Positions 19,818-28,423 of a stretch of DNA of 64,000 nt are shown in pieces (position 1 is the first letter of the stretch; every line of letters begins with the position of its first letter). The stretch lies in the NCBI RefSeq assembly GCF_001423745.1, contig NZ_LMPC01000012.1, positions 251,981 to 315,980 of the forward strand, in the 5' to 3' direction. A model generated the notes under the pieces. The model was not told the origin of the DNA, made no database searches, and saw only the letters and a program-made list of their open reading frames with translations. This DNA comes from Arthrobacter sp. Leaf337 (GTDB lineage: Bacteria > Actinomycetota > Actinomycetes > Actinomycetales > Micrococcaceae). The position numbers were made by a program, and so were the translations under genes.

Positions 19818-21679
19818 GCGACCGGCTCCTTCTGGCTGGATACAAGCATGGACATGGGGGTTTTGCCTTCGAGCATCGATGCCAGAAGAGTCCGGGTGTA
19901 CTGCTCTTTCGGGTTGCGGAGGATATCGCGGACGGATCCTTCCTCAACGAGGCGGCCGTTCTGCATCACGACCACACGGTCGCAAAGATCGGCCACTACG
20001 CCGAAGTTGTGCGTCACCAGGACGACGCCGATGTTCAGGCGCTGCTGGAGCTCGCGCAAGAGGTCCAGCACGTCGGCCTGCACCGTGACGTCCAAGGCGG
20101 TGGTGGGCTCGTCGGCGATCACCAGGTCCGGTTCACAGCTGATGGCACCGGCGATCAGCACACGTTGGGCCATGCCCCCGGAGACTTCGTGCGGATAGGC
20201 GCTGAACGTTCGTTCCGGGTTGGCGATCCCGACGTCGGTCAGCAGCTTCAGCGCCCGCCTGCGGGCCTCCTCCTTGGAGATCCCCAATACCCGCACCATG
20301 GGCGTGACCAGCTGGTAGCCGATGGTGAAGGCGGGGTCCAGGTTGCTCATGGGCTCCTGCGGAATATAGGAGATCCGCTTGCCCCGAAGCTTGGACAGCC
20401 GCGCCTGGTTGACGCGTTCGTCGCCCGGAGCCACGGTGTAGTTTCCATCGAACTGGATGGCGCCGCCCACAATGCGGGCGTTGTCCGGCAGCAGGCCGAG
20501 GATGGAGAACGCCGTCTGGGACTTCCCCGATCCGGATTCACCCACGATGCCCAGGATCTCGCCGCGGTCCACGTGGAAGGACACGTCGTCCACCACCTTC
20601 TTGACGGAGCCGTCCGCCTGCGGATAGCCGACGCCGAGATTGGTCACCTTTACAAGGTGGTGCTCGGTTCCGGCGTCGACGGCGGCCGCGGACTTACGCG
20701 GCTGGCGCGCCGTGGCGGATGCCGCCGTCGTGCTCGCTCCCGCGCCTTCCGGCGCGGCCCTTTTCTTGCGGTGCTTGATCTTTTCGCCGTCTTCCAGCGC
20801 GTCGCGGATGGCGTTGCCGAGCAGCACCAGGCCGCCGATGGTGAGCGCCATGGCGAGGGCGGGCCAGAAGAGCAGCGTGGGGGTCAGGTAAACGTTCTTG
20901 AAGCCTTCGGAGAGCATCACGCCCCAGGTTGCCTTGGTGGGATCGCCGAGTCCCAGGAACTCAAGTCCGGACTGGATCGCGATGGCCACGCCGGCGATGG
21001 CTGCGGTCTGGATGATGATGGGTGCGCGGACCACGGAGAAGATGTGGCGGGCAATGATGCTCCAGTCGGAGAGCCCGGACACCCGGGCTGCATCGACATA
21101 GAGCTCGTTGCGCACCGACTGGACAGCGGTGCGGGTCAAGCGGAAGTAGGACGGGCTGATGAGGACGCCGAAGGCGATCATCGAAATCCATACCGAGGGT
21201 CCGAACGCTGCGCGGATGGTGAGCAGCACGATCAGGCCCGGCAGGCTCATGAGGATGCTGACCACCCAGTTGGAGACGGCCTCGAACTTCCCGGCGTAGT
21301 AGCCGGCGATCAGGCCGGCGGGGAGGCCGATGGCGATGGCAACACCCGCGCACAGCAGTGCGGACAACAGCGTGAGCTGCGCACCGAAGAGCAGGCGGCT
21401 CCAGGTGTCGCGTCCGGCGCTGTCCGTGCCCAGGATGTTCACCGGGTCTGCAGGTGCCAGGGTCTTGGTGATGTTCGCGAAGTTCTCCTCGAACGGGGCA
21501 AGGACCGGGGCGAAGACGGCCAGCAAGGCGATGGATCCCAGGATCACCAGCGAGGCGATGCCCATCGGGTTCCTGAGGAGGCGGCGCATCACGGTGGAAC
21601 GGACCACTGTGCCGCTCTGCCCCGTCGTAGCGGGGGCGGGGACGGCTGTTACCGCCGCTGTTTCTACGGAATCGCTCAT
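19814..21679 (-). CDS. ABC transporter permease-ATPase fusion (DppC plus DppD)
   Basis: The 621-residue protein joins two importer subunits. Residues about 30-300 form a DppC-type permease (RNPMGIASLVILGSIALL, GTDSAGRDTWSRLL, the EAA-like ARVSGLSDWSIIARH). After a basic, Ala-rich linker, residues about 335-600 form a DppD-type ATPase: GESGSGKSQTAFSIL, VSGGMAQRVLIAGAI, DLVIADEPTTALD and LLVTHNFG-like VTHNFGVVAD. The start is the ATG at 21679, which overlaps the stop of the upstream permease gene; an earlier in-frame codon lies inside that gene. The frame is intact, so the fusion is real. A fused C/D pair is known in some actinobacterial importers of this family. Confidence 0.9.
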   Translation of the reverse strand: MSDSVETAAVTAVPAPATTGQSGTVVRSTVMRRLLRNPMGIASLVILGSIALLAVFAPVLAPFEENFANITKTLAPADPVNILGTDSAGRDTWSRLLFGAQLTLLSALLCAGVAIAIGLPAGLIAGYYAGKFEAVSNWVVSILMSLPGLIVLLTIRAAFGPSVWISMIAFGVLISPSYFRLTRTAVQSVRNELYVDAARVSGLSDWSIIARHIFSVVRAPIIIQTAAIAGVAIAIQSGLEFLGLGDPTKATWGVMLSEGFKNVYLTPTLLFWPALAMALTIGGLVLLGNAIRDALEDGEKIKHRKKRAAPEGAGASTTAASATARQPRKSAAAVDAGTEHHLVKVTNLGVGYPQADGSVKKVVDDVSFHVDRGEILGIVGESGSGKSQTAFSILGLLPDNARIVGGAIQFDGNYTVAPGDERVNQARLSKLRGKRISYIPQEPMSNLDPAFTIGYQLVTPMVRVLGISKEEARRRALKLLTDVGIANPERTFSAYPHEVSGGMAQRVLIAGAISCEPDLVIADEPTTALDVTVQADVLDLLRELQQRLNIGVVLVTHNFGVVADLCDRVVVMQNGRLVEEGSVRDILRNPKEQYTRTLLASMLEGKTPMSMLVSSQKEPVA

Positions 21680-22617
21680 GACACACGCACTTTCGGGTTG
21701 AGCCAACCATTGAGGATGTCCACCAGGAGGTTCACCACGATGACCACCACCACGGTGTACATCACGACGCCCATGACCACGGGAAGATCGGACTGGCCGG
21801 TGGCGGTGACCGCGAGCGGCCCCATTCCGGGAAGGGCAAAGATCTGCTCGATGATCACCACGCCGCCCAGCATGCCGATCAGCTGCAGGCTCAGGACGGT
21901 CAGGCCTGCCGGTGCCGCGCTGCGCAGCACATGCTTGAAGAGGATTTCCCGCTCTCCGATGCCCCGGCTGCGCAGTGTCCGGACGTAGTCGCGCTCAAGC
22001 TGCTTGATCACGGCGCTGCGGATCTGCTGTGCGCCGCCGGTCACGCCGTTGATCAGCAGGGCGATAACCGGAAGGGTCATCGAGTAGACCCACGCCTCCG
22101 GACCCACCTCGGGAGAGATGGTGCTGGTGGCCGGGAAGAAGCCCAGCTGGATGGCCAGGAGGGTCACAAGGAACACGCCGATGACGTACCCCGGGATGGA
22201 GTCGCCAACGATCGCGCCCACCTGGACCACCCTGTCCACCCAGCCGCGCTTGACCGCTGCGGCAACACCGATCAGTGCTGCGCAGATGGCGATCAGGATC
22301 ATTGCGGTGAAAACCATCGTCATGGTCACCGGGATACGCGTAGCCAGGGAGCTGGCCACCGGTTCCGAGGTGAACCACGAAGCTCCAAGGTTTCCTGAGA
22401 GGGCGTCGGCCAACCAGGCGAAGTAACGGGTCACCAGTGGCTGGTCGAGTCCCAGCTCCTGTTCCTTCAGGGCAACCTGCTCCGGGGTGGCCTGGTCACC
22501 CAGGATGTTCCGGGCAATACTGCCGCTGGAGGTGTACAGCAAAGTGAAGGTGAGTGCCGAGACTACGAACAAAACCACCAGCCCGCTGCCCAGCCTTTTC
22601 GCAATGAACTTGATCAT
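21676..22617 (-). CDS. ABC transporter permease (DppB-like)
   Basis: The 313-residue protein has six membrane segments and the DppB/OppB hallmarks: the N-terminal FIAKRLGSGLVVLFVVSALTF, a large loop with GDQATPEQVALKEQELGLDQP and the EAA loop RTLRSRGIGEREILFKHVLR. It pairs with the fused permease half encoded downstream. It starts 6 bp after the stop of the solute-binding protein gene. Confidence 0.92.
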   Translation of the reverse strand: MIKFIAKRLGSGLVVLFVVSALTFTLLYTSSGSIARNILGDQATPEQVALKEQELGLDQPLVTRYFAWLADALSGNLGASWFTSEPVASSLATRIPVTMTMVFTAMILIAICAALIGVAAAVKRGWVDRVVQVGAIVGDSIPGYVIGVFLVTLLAIQLGFFPATSTISPEVGPEAWVYSMTLPVIALLINGVTGGAQQIRSAVIKQLERDYVRTLRSRGIGEREILFKHVLRSAAPAGLTVLSLQLIGMLGGVVIIEQIFALPGMGPLAVTATGQSDLPVVMGVVMYTVVVVIVVNLLVDILNGWLNPKVRVS

Positions 22618-22623
22618 GGGGTC

Positions 22624-24150
22624 CTACTTGGCGGGCGAGTAGTTGTAGATGGACGGAACGGCCTGCTGTGCCTGCGGGGTGACGTTCACTTTGTCGTTGT
22701 GGTAGTACATCTGGTTCACGCGGAACAGCGGCGCGAACCAAGCCTGCTCCACCACATACTTGTTGACGTCCTGGGCCAGTTTGCCTGCGTCCTTGCCACC
22801 GGTGCGCACAGCCTGGATCTTGGCCTCAAGCTCCGGGGTGGTGTTCTTGAACGGGTTGTAGAGGGCCTTGGTGGAGACGATCTGGTCGATCGCTACCGTG
22901 GGCTCACCTTGGAAGAGGTTGAAGAACAACGCGTGGTACTTCTGCGCTGCAACGTCCGCGGTGAACGTGTTGGTGATCGCGGCGCCCGGCTTCAGGGTGA
23001 TTCCGACGTCAGCGAGCTGCTGCTGGAGAACCGAGATGAGCGTTTCAGCTCCCGGAAGGGTGGGGACGTCGATAGTCACGTTGCCTTCGAAGCCGGATTC
23101 CTTCAAAAGTTGCTTGGCCTTGGCGGGATCGTAGCTGTAGTAGTTTTCGAGCTCTTCAGTCCAGGCGCCGCTGTCCTTGCCAAACGGCTGCGAGGTGGGA
23201 GTTCCCTGGCCGAGCATGACCTGTTCCAAAATGGTCTTGCGGTCGAATGCGTGGTTGATGGCCTGGCGGACCTTGACGTTGGCCAGGGCCGGGTTCTTGG
23301 TGCCCTCCCGGTCCAGGAGCAGCAAGCCGGACCAGTCCACCTGGTTCGCTTCAAGCTTCATCTTGGCGCCCTCGGCCTGCTTACCGTTCTTGGGATCCAG
23401 GAGGGTCGCGTCTACCTGGCCGGAAACCAGGGCGTTTGTCCGGGCTGTGGGATCGGTGAGGATCTTGAGGGTCAACTTCTTGTACTTCTGGAGGTCCTTG
23501 TTCCAGTAGCCATCACGTGCTGTGAAGACCGTCTGCGAGTCCTTCACCGAAGCTGCCTTGTCCATCACGTACGGTCCGGAGCCCACCGGTAGGGTCTTGA
23601 TGGCGTCAGTACCAAGGGACTGGGGGCTTCCCATCAGGCCGGCTGCCTGGCTCAGGAAGTACTCCAGTGCGGGCTCTTCTGCACTGAGGTTGATGTCGAT
23701 GGTGTCGTCGTCCACCACGGCGATGTCCGACACGGAACCCAACTGGGCCATCTGGGGACCATTGGCCTTCTTGAAGTGGTCCAGGTTGGCCTTTGCTGCT
23801 GCGGCGTCGAACTTGGCGCCATCGCTGAAGGTGACGTCGGTCCGGAGGTCCACGGTGAGCTTGGTGTTGGTGTCGTTGTACTTCCACGCCGTCGCCAGCA
23901 TCGGGCTGAGCTTGCCGTCCGGTTCGCGCAGGATCAGGGTGTCATACGCTGCCTGGTACGGCTGCAGGGCATGGCCGACGTGGGCCTGGGCAGGATCCCA
24001 GGAAGTGATGTCGCGGAGGGTGCCCAGGGTGAGTGATGTTGGAGCAGCGCCGGCGTTCGAGCCCGCTCCGGCGCCCCCGCCGCATGCGGTGAGCGCCAGC
24101 GAGGCGCTGAGTACGAGGGCGGCTGCTGCCGCCTTGGGACCTAACTTCAT
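22624..24150 (-). CDS. ABC transporter solute-binding lipoprotein (family 5)
   Basis: The 508-residue protein has a lipoprotein signal peptide ending in LALTACGGG (acylated cysteine at about residue 23) and the extracellular family 5 binding fold. Fold markers are TSLTLGTLRDITSWDPAQA, LVDLRTDVTFSDGAKF-like TVDLRTDVTFSDGA, and GSGPYVM. Family members bind peptides, nickel, opines or oligosaccharides. Here the context of sugar oxidoreductases, isomerases and a LacI-type operator makes an oligosaccharide or glycoside ligand more likely than a peptide. This gene heads the leftward importer operon. Confidence 0.9.
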   Translation of the reverse strand: MKLGPKAAAAALVLSASLALTACGGGAGAGSNAGAAPTSLTLGTLRDITSWDPAQAHVGHALQPYQAAYDTLILREPDGKLSPMLATAWKYNDTNTKLTVDLRTDVTFSDGAKFDAAAAKANLDHFKKANGPQMAQLGSVSDIAVVDDDTIDINLSAEEPALEYFLSQAAGLMGSPQSLGTDAIKTLPVGSGPYVMDKAASVKDSQTVFTARDGYWNKDLQKYKKLTLKILTDPTARTNALVSGQVDATLLDPKNGKQAEGAKMKLEANQVDWSGLLLLDREGTKNPALANVKVRQAINHAFDRKTILEQVMLGQGTPTSQPFGKDSGAWTEELENYYSYDPAKAKQLLKESGFEGNVTIDVPTLPGAETLISVLQQQLADVGITLKPGAAITNTFTADVAAQKYHALFFNLFQGEPTVAIDQIVSTKALYNPFKNTTPELEAKIQAVRTGGKDAGKLAQDVNKYVVEQAWFAPLFRVNQMYYHNDKVNVTPQAQQAVPSIYNYSPAK

Positions 24151-24255
24151 TGTTGGCTCCTAGGATCCGTGGAACGTGAGACTTGCAAAATGCGGCGAGT
24201 GTGGCCTGGACCACATCTGCCTTGTGGGATTCACAGTACGCACAGTTGCCTTGCT

Positions 24256-24271
24256 TGGCAACCGATTGTCA
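24256..24271. promoter_or_regulatory. LacI-family operator upstream of the solute-binding protein gene
   Basis: TGGCAACCGATTGTCA matches the operator form at uxaC and the second LacI gene. It lies about 105 bp upstream of the solute-binding protein start, so it could overlap the promoter of the importer operon. Confidence 0.75.
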
Positions 24272-24331
24272 AAAATGTTGCAGTATTTCTTTTTTGTCCC
24301 GAAATGGGTCATTAGTACAGGAGCACGCGGA

Positions 24332-24347
24332 AGGCAACCGATTGCTT
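24332..24347. promoter_or_regulatory. Second LacI-family operator in the same intergenic region
   Basis: AGGCAACCGATTGCTT carries the same GCAACCGATTGC core 76 bp from the site at 24256-24271. Two operators at about seven helical turns could support looping by a tetrameric repressor; that is inference. Confidence 0.6.
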
Positions 24348-24380
24348 CGACAAGGCCTCGGGCGCCATTGCAGCCACGCC

Positions 24381-25391
24381 TCAGGACACCCTGTCAGCCG
24401 ACTCCGGGTAGCTCTGCCGGTAGACATCCTTGATGATGCGCAGTGATTTTTCGGCCTCTGCGGGGCTGATCCAGAACGGCTCCGGGTCATCAAGCCGGCC
24501 GTAAAAGTCGTTGATCAGCAATTCGTGCGAGACCCCCCAGTAGGACCGGCCGCCGGACTCGCTCGTGCGCTCCGGAATGACATCCACGCGGCCGTCCGCA
24601 TGCGTCACCGTAAGGTCGCCGCGCAGGCTCAGAACCGCCTTCTCCGTGACCACATCAAGCGTTACGGGGGCGTTGTAGGCATTGGCCAGGGTGGCATAGA
24701 ACGCGCTCCGGACCCCGCCCTCATGTTCTGCGACGAACTCCGCGGTGTCCTCCACTTCGATGGCACCGGCCAGGAAGCGGGTGGAAGCGTTGCCGGTGAC
24801 GGACACGACATCCCCCACCAGCCACTGAAGCAGGTCCACGGTGTGGATGGCCTGGTTCATCATGAGACCGCCACCGCCGCCTGCCCAGGTCCCGCGCCAC
24901 GGCCGGCTTTCGTAGTACTCGGCGGAGCGCTGCCACATGACCGTTGCGGAGGCCCCCACCACCGCGCCCGGCTCGCCGGACTGCAGGAGGGCGTGCATGG
25001 CCTGCGACGTCGCGTTGTACCGGTTCTGGAAGCACACCGCGATTTTCGCGGTACCTGCTGAGGCGGCCTCGACCAGCCGCCGGCCCTCCGCCAGCGTGTG
25101 GGCCAGCGGCTTTTCGACGATCACATTGACGCCGCGTTCCAGGCAGTCCGCGGCCAGCGAGGCATGCTGGTCGTGCGGGGTGCAGATGTGCACCACGTCC
25201 GGCCGGACCGCCTCGATGAGGCTGAGGTGGTCGGCGAAGCCGGGGACGCCATGGGCGGCCGTCGCGGCCGCCAGCCGGTGCGGATCCGAGTCGCAGACCG
25301 CAACCAGCGTGGCGCCGTCGAGCTTTGCCACCGCTTCGAAGTGCACGGCGGAAACATCGCCGCAGCCGATGACGGCCGCCGTCGTGCTCAA
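24381..25391 (-). CDS. Gfo/Idh/MocA-family oxidoreductase (second of two)
   Basis: The 336-residue protein has AAVIGCGDVSAVHFEAVAKL at the NAD-binding start, VEKPLAHTLAEGRRL with the E-K-P motif, and GGGGGLMMNQAIHTVDLLQWL in the substrate domain. It uses NAD(P) to oxidise or reduce a sugar hydroxyl. The start is a TTG that overlaps the TGA of the isomerase gene, so the two are translated together. It is about 50 residues shorter than the first Gfo/Idh protein here and is not a recent duplicate of it. Confidence 0.88.
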   Translation of the reverse strand: MSTTAAVIGCGDVSAVHFEAVAKLDGATLVAVCDSDPHRLAAATAAHGVPGFADHLSLIEAVRPDVVHICTPHDQHASLAADCLERGVNVIVEKPLAHTLAEGRRLVEAASAGTAKIAVCFQNRYNATSQAMHALLQSGEPGAVVGASATVMWQRSAEYYESRPWRGTWAGGGGGLMMNQAIHTVDLLQWLVGDVVSVTGNASTRFLAGAIEVEDTAEFVAEHEGGVRSAFYATLANAYNAPVTLDVVTEKAVLSLRGDLTVTHADGRVDVIPERTSESGGRSYWGVSHELLINDFYGRLDDPEPFWISPAEAEKSLRIIKDVYRQSYPESADRVS

Positions 25392-26236
25392 GAGAGTTCA
25401 ACCCCGTTCTTGGCAGCAAGCGCCGCGAAGGCCCGGGCCGCGATGCCGAACGCAATCGGGCCCGAGAAACCGCCCAGCTCATGGGCGCTGGCCAGGTGAG
25501 GTTCCAGCGAGGCGAAGCCGGTGAAACCGTCCGCCTTCAGCGCGGCGATGGTGGCATCCAGTTCGCCGTCGCCCTCGCCGGAGGGAACCACTTCGCCGGT
25601 GCCGGCCAGAGCGTCCTTGACCTGGAAGTACTCAAGGTACGGCCGCAGCATGGCATAGCCGTCGGTGTACGGCTTGACGCCCACCTGGACGAAGTTGGCG
25701 TTGTCCCAGGCAATGCGCAGTGCCGGGGAATCCACGGTCTTCATGAGGTCCAGGACCCGCTCGGGAGTGTCACCGAAGATGCCTTTTTCGTTTTCATGCA
25801 GGAGCACGACGCCGGACTCCGCAGCCAGCGCTGCCAGCGCACCCATGCGGACCATGACGTCGTCGCGGATGTCTTCGGCGCTCTGGTCCCCGGCGCGGTA
25901 GAAGGAGAAGATCCGGATGTATTTGGTGTCCAGGCCCTTGGCCACGGAAATGATCTGGCGCAGCCGGTCCAGTTCGTGTTCCACCGGGAGGCTCACGTCC
26001 ACCTTGCCGATGGGGCTGGCGACGGCCGAGACCTTGAGGCCCTTTTCATCAAGGATTTCCTTGAGGGCCGCTACCTGCGGCGGTTCAAGCTCGGAGACGT
26101 TGGTACCCCAGGCACTGCGCACCTCGATGTGGCTTGCCCCCAGCGCCAGCAGGACCGCGGCCTGCACCGCAGGATCCGGATCTATCTCGTCCCCGAAACC
26201 TGAGAGGGGCCAGACTGCGGTGGTTGTTTCGCTCAC
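25388..26236 (-). CDS. Sugar phosphate isomerase/epimerase family protein (second of two)
   Basis: The 282-residue protein is a TIM-barrel isomerase beginning VSETTTAVWPLSGFGDEIDP. Metal-site segments are VLLHENEKGIFGDT and LRIAWDNANFVQ. The GTG at 26236 was chosen because a clear AGGAG lies 7 nt upstream; a longer frame reaching 26281 lacks such a site. It forms an operon with the overlapping Gfo/Idh gene and is divergent from the second LacI gene, sharing the control region that holds the palindrome at 26350. Confidence 0.87.
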   Translation of the reverse strand: MSETTTAVWPLSGFGDEIDPDPAVQAAVLLALGASHIEVRSAWGTNVSELEPPQVAALKEILDEKGLKVSAVASPIGKVDVSLPVEHELDRLRQIISVAKGLDTKYIRIFSFYRAGDQSAEDIRDDVMVRMGALAALAAESGVVLLHENEKGIFGDTPERVLDLMKTVDSPALRIAWDNANFVQVGVKPYTDGYAMLRPYLEYFQVKDALAGTGEVVPSGEGDGELDATIAALKADGFTGFASLEPHLASAHELGGFSGPIAFGIAARAFAALAAKNGVELS

Positions 26237-26349
26237 GCGGATCTCCTGGGGCTCGCGGCCGCCGCGCCGGGCAGCTGTCATTCAGGCTCCAGTGCGGTGA
26301 CGCAGTTCACAAACGGTGTCCAGCCCAGTTTAGCCAGCCGAATCTGGTA

Positions 26350-26365
26350 TGACAACCGGTTGCCA
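26350..26365. promoter_or_regulatory. LacI-family operator in the divergent control region
   Basis: TGACAACCGGTTGCCA lies between the divergent isomerase and LacI genes and is followed by a partial repeat, TTTGACAATCTG. It is expected to serve autoregulation of the LacI gene and repression of the isomerase-Gfo/Idh operon. Confidence 0.78.
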
Positions 26366-26477
26366 AACTTTGACAATCTGTGGCATCCTTTGCAGAACGG
26401 TTCTGTGGCGGCAGTCACAGGCCCGCCTACCCGACCCGGCCGTCACGGTCCGGCCACCACGTTCAGAGAGGAGCGCC

Positions 26478-27524
26478 GTGGCTACGACGCAACCAGCAGC
26501 TGTGGACCGCCCGCCCACCATCCACGACATTGCCGCGCTCTGCGGTGTGGCGGCCTCTACCGTGTCCCGGGCGCTCTCCACGCCTGACCGCGTCAACATC
26601 AGGACGCGGCAGCGGATCGAGGCGGCCGCGGCGCAGTTGAACTACATCCCCAACAGCCAGGCCAAGGCGCTGAGCTCCGGCCGCACCGGCGCAGTGGGAG
26701 TGCTGGTTCCGGACATCACCAACCCGTTCTATTTCGACCTCATCCGGGGCACCCAGCTCCAGCTCAAGGCGGCCGGATACACCCAGCTGCTGGTGGACAC
26801 GGAGGAATCCGATGAGGTGGAGGCCAGCACCATGGAGCAGCTGCGCAAGAGTGCCGACGGGATTGTGGTGGCCGCCTCCCGGCTGAGCGACGACGCCCTG
26901 CTCGCGGCTGCGGCGAAGATGCCGATGGTCACGGTCAACCGCGACGTCCCCGGCGTTCCCGCCGTCCTCATTGATACCCCGTCAGCCACCAGCCAGGCCC
27001 TGGACCACCTCGTTTCGCTGGGCCACAAGCGCATCGCCTACATCGCCGGACCCGCAACGTCCCAGTCGAGCACGCGGCGCTGGACGGCCCTGTCCGAGGC
27101 AGCCAAGGAACGCGGCGTGGAGGTGCGCAGGCTGGGGCCCTTCGCTCCCAAGACACAGTCCGGCGCAGCAGCCGCGGACGCCGCCGTGCACAGCGGGGTG
27201 ACTGCCTGCATCGCGTTCAACGACCTCATTGCCATCGGAATGCTCCAGCGCCTCCGCGAACGAGGCATCCGTGTTCCGCAGGACATGAGCATTGTGGGCT
27301 GCGACGACATCTTCGGCGCTGATTTCTGCAATCCGCCGCTGACCACCATGGCCTCCCCGATCGAACAGGCCGGCCGCGTGGCAGTCTCCATGCTGCTGGC
27401 CCAGCTGAACCCGCTGGCGGGCGGCGGCACCCGCAGCCGTTCCGTGATGCCCACGCATCTGACCGTCCGCGGCTCCACCGGGCCTGCGCCGACGCCGGCT
27501 GCGCCGGGGCTTGGGACACAGTAA
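26478..27524 (+). CDS. LacI-family transcriptional regulator (second of two)
   Basis: The 348-residue protein starts with the GTG at 26478, 5 nt after an AGAGAGGAG site. A longer frame from 26349 would cover the operator and lacks a binding site. The HTH is PTIHDIAALCGVAASTVSRA. The sensor domain contains GVLVPDITNPFYFDLIRG and the DDIFGADF stretch shared with the first regulator. It probably controls the divergent isomerase/oxidoreductase pair and other genes with the same operator. Confidence 0.93.
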   Translation: MATTQPAAVDRPPTIHDIAALCGVAASTVSRALSTPDRVNIRTRQRIEAAAAQLNYIPNSQAKALSSGRTGAVGVLVPDITNPFYFDLIRGTQLQLKAAGYTQLLVDTEESDEVEASTMEQLRKSADGIVVAASRLSDDALLAAAAKMPMVTVNRDVPGVPAVLIDTPSATSQALDHLVSLGHKRIAYIAGPATSQSSTRRWTALSEAAKERGVEVRRLGPFAPKTQSGAAAADAAVHSGVTACIAFNDLIAIGMLQRLRERGIRVPQDMSIVGCDDIFGADFCNPPLTTMASPIEQAGRVAVSMLLAQLNPLAGGGTRSRSVMPTHLTVRGSTGPAPTPAAPGLGTQ

Positions 27525-27588
27525 TTCCGGGGCTGATTCAGGCAGACACAGTTGAGCATGGTTGACACTGCTGACTAGTCTGGATCAC

Positions 27589-28410
27589 ATGCGCGAACTC
27601 CAGGCCAGGATCATTGAAGAAATGGGCGTCCAGCCCCGGATCGACCCCGCCGGGGAGGTGCGCAAACGCGTCACGTTCCTGAAGGATTACCTCAAGGCGA
27701 CAAATACCAAAGGCTTCGTCCTGGGCATCTCCGGAGGCCTTGATTCCTCGCTCGCGGGACGGCTTGCCCAGCTGGCCGTTGAAGAGCTCGCGGCGGAAGG
27801 AACGGACGCCAATTTCGTGGCGGTCCGTCTCCCCTACGGTGTGCAGCACGACGAGGACGACGCCCAGGCCGCCCTGGACTTCATCAAGGCCAAGACCGAG
27901 TGGACGTTCAACATCTCCGCTGCGGTGGACGGCTTTGAGGACGAATTCGAGAAGACCGTGGGCAATGGTATCTCCGACTTCCACAAGGGCAACACCAAGG
28001 CCCGCACCCGCATGATCGCGCAGTACGCCCTCGCCGGCGAGCACAACTACCTGGTCATCGGTACGGACCACGGCGCCGAGTCCGTCACCGGCTTCTTCAC
28101 CAAGTTTGGCGACGGCGGCGCGGATATCCTGCCTCTGTTCGGGCTGAACAAGCGCCAGAACAGGGCACTCCTCGCCGAGCTCGGCGCGCCTGCCCGGATC
28201 TGGGAGAAGGTGCCCACGGCAGACCTGCTCGACGGCAAGCCCGGCCGCACGGACGAGGACGAGCTTGGACTGAGCTACGACCAGATCGACGACTACTTGG
28301 AAGGCCGCGGCGTCCCGGACGCCGTTGCCGAATCGATCGAGCAGAAGTACCTCCGCACCCGCCACAAGCGCACTGTCCCGGTCACCATCTTCGATACGTG
28401 GTGGAAGTAG
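27589..28410 (+). CDS. nadE: NH3-dependent NAD(+) synthetase
   Basis: The 273-residue protein converts deamido-NAD, ATP and ammonia to NAD. It carries the ATP pyrophosphatase P-loop [15 protein letters not shown] and follows the single-domain bacterial NadE pattern ([18 protein letters not shown], then [13 protein letters not shown] and [20 protein letters not shown]). There is no glutaminase domain, so ammonia is the nitrogen donor. The ATG at 27589 gives the family length of about 275. It converges on the oxidoreductase gene with a 13-bp gap. Confidence 0.96.
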   Translation: MRELQARIIEEMGVQPRIDPAGEVRKRVTFLKDYLKATNTKGFVLGISGGLDSSLAGRLAQLAVEELAAEGTDANFVAVRLPYGVQHDEDDAQAALDFIKAKTEWTFNISAAVDGFEDEFEKTVGNGISDFHKGNTKARTRMIAQYALAGEHNYLVIGTDHGAESVTGFFTKFGDGGADILPLFGLNKRQNRALLAELGAPARIWEKVPTADLLDGKPGRTDEDELGLSYDQIDDYLEGRGVPDAVAESIEQKYLRTRHKRTVPVTIFDTWWK

Positions 28411-28423
28411 CGCGGCCCGACTC

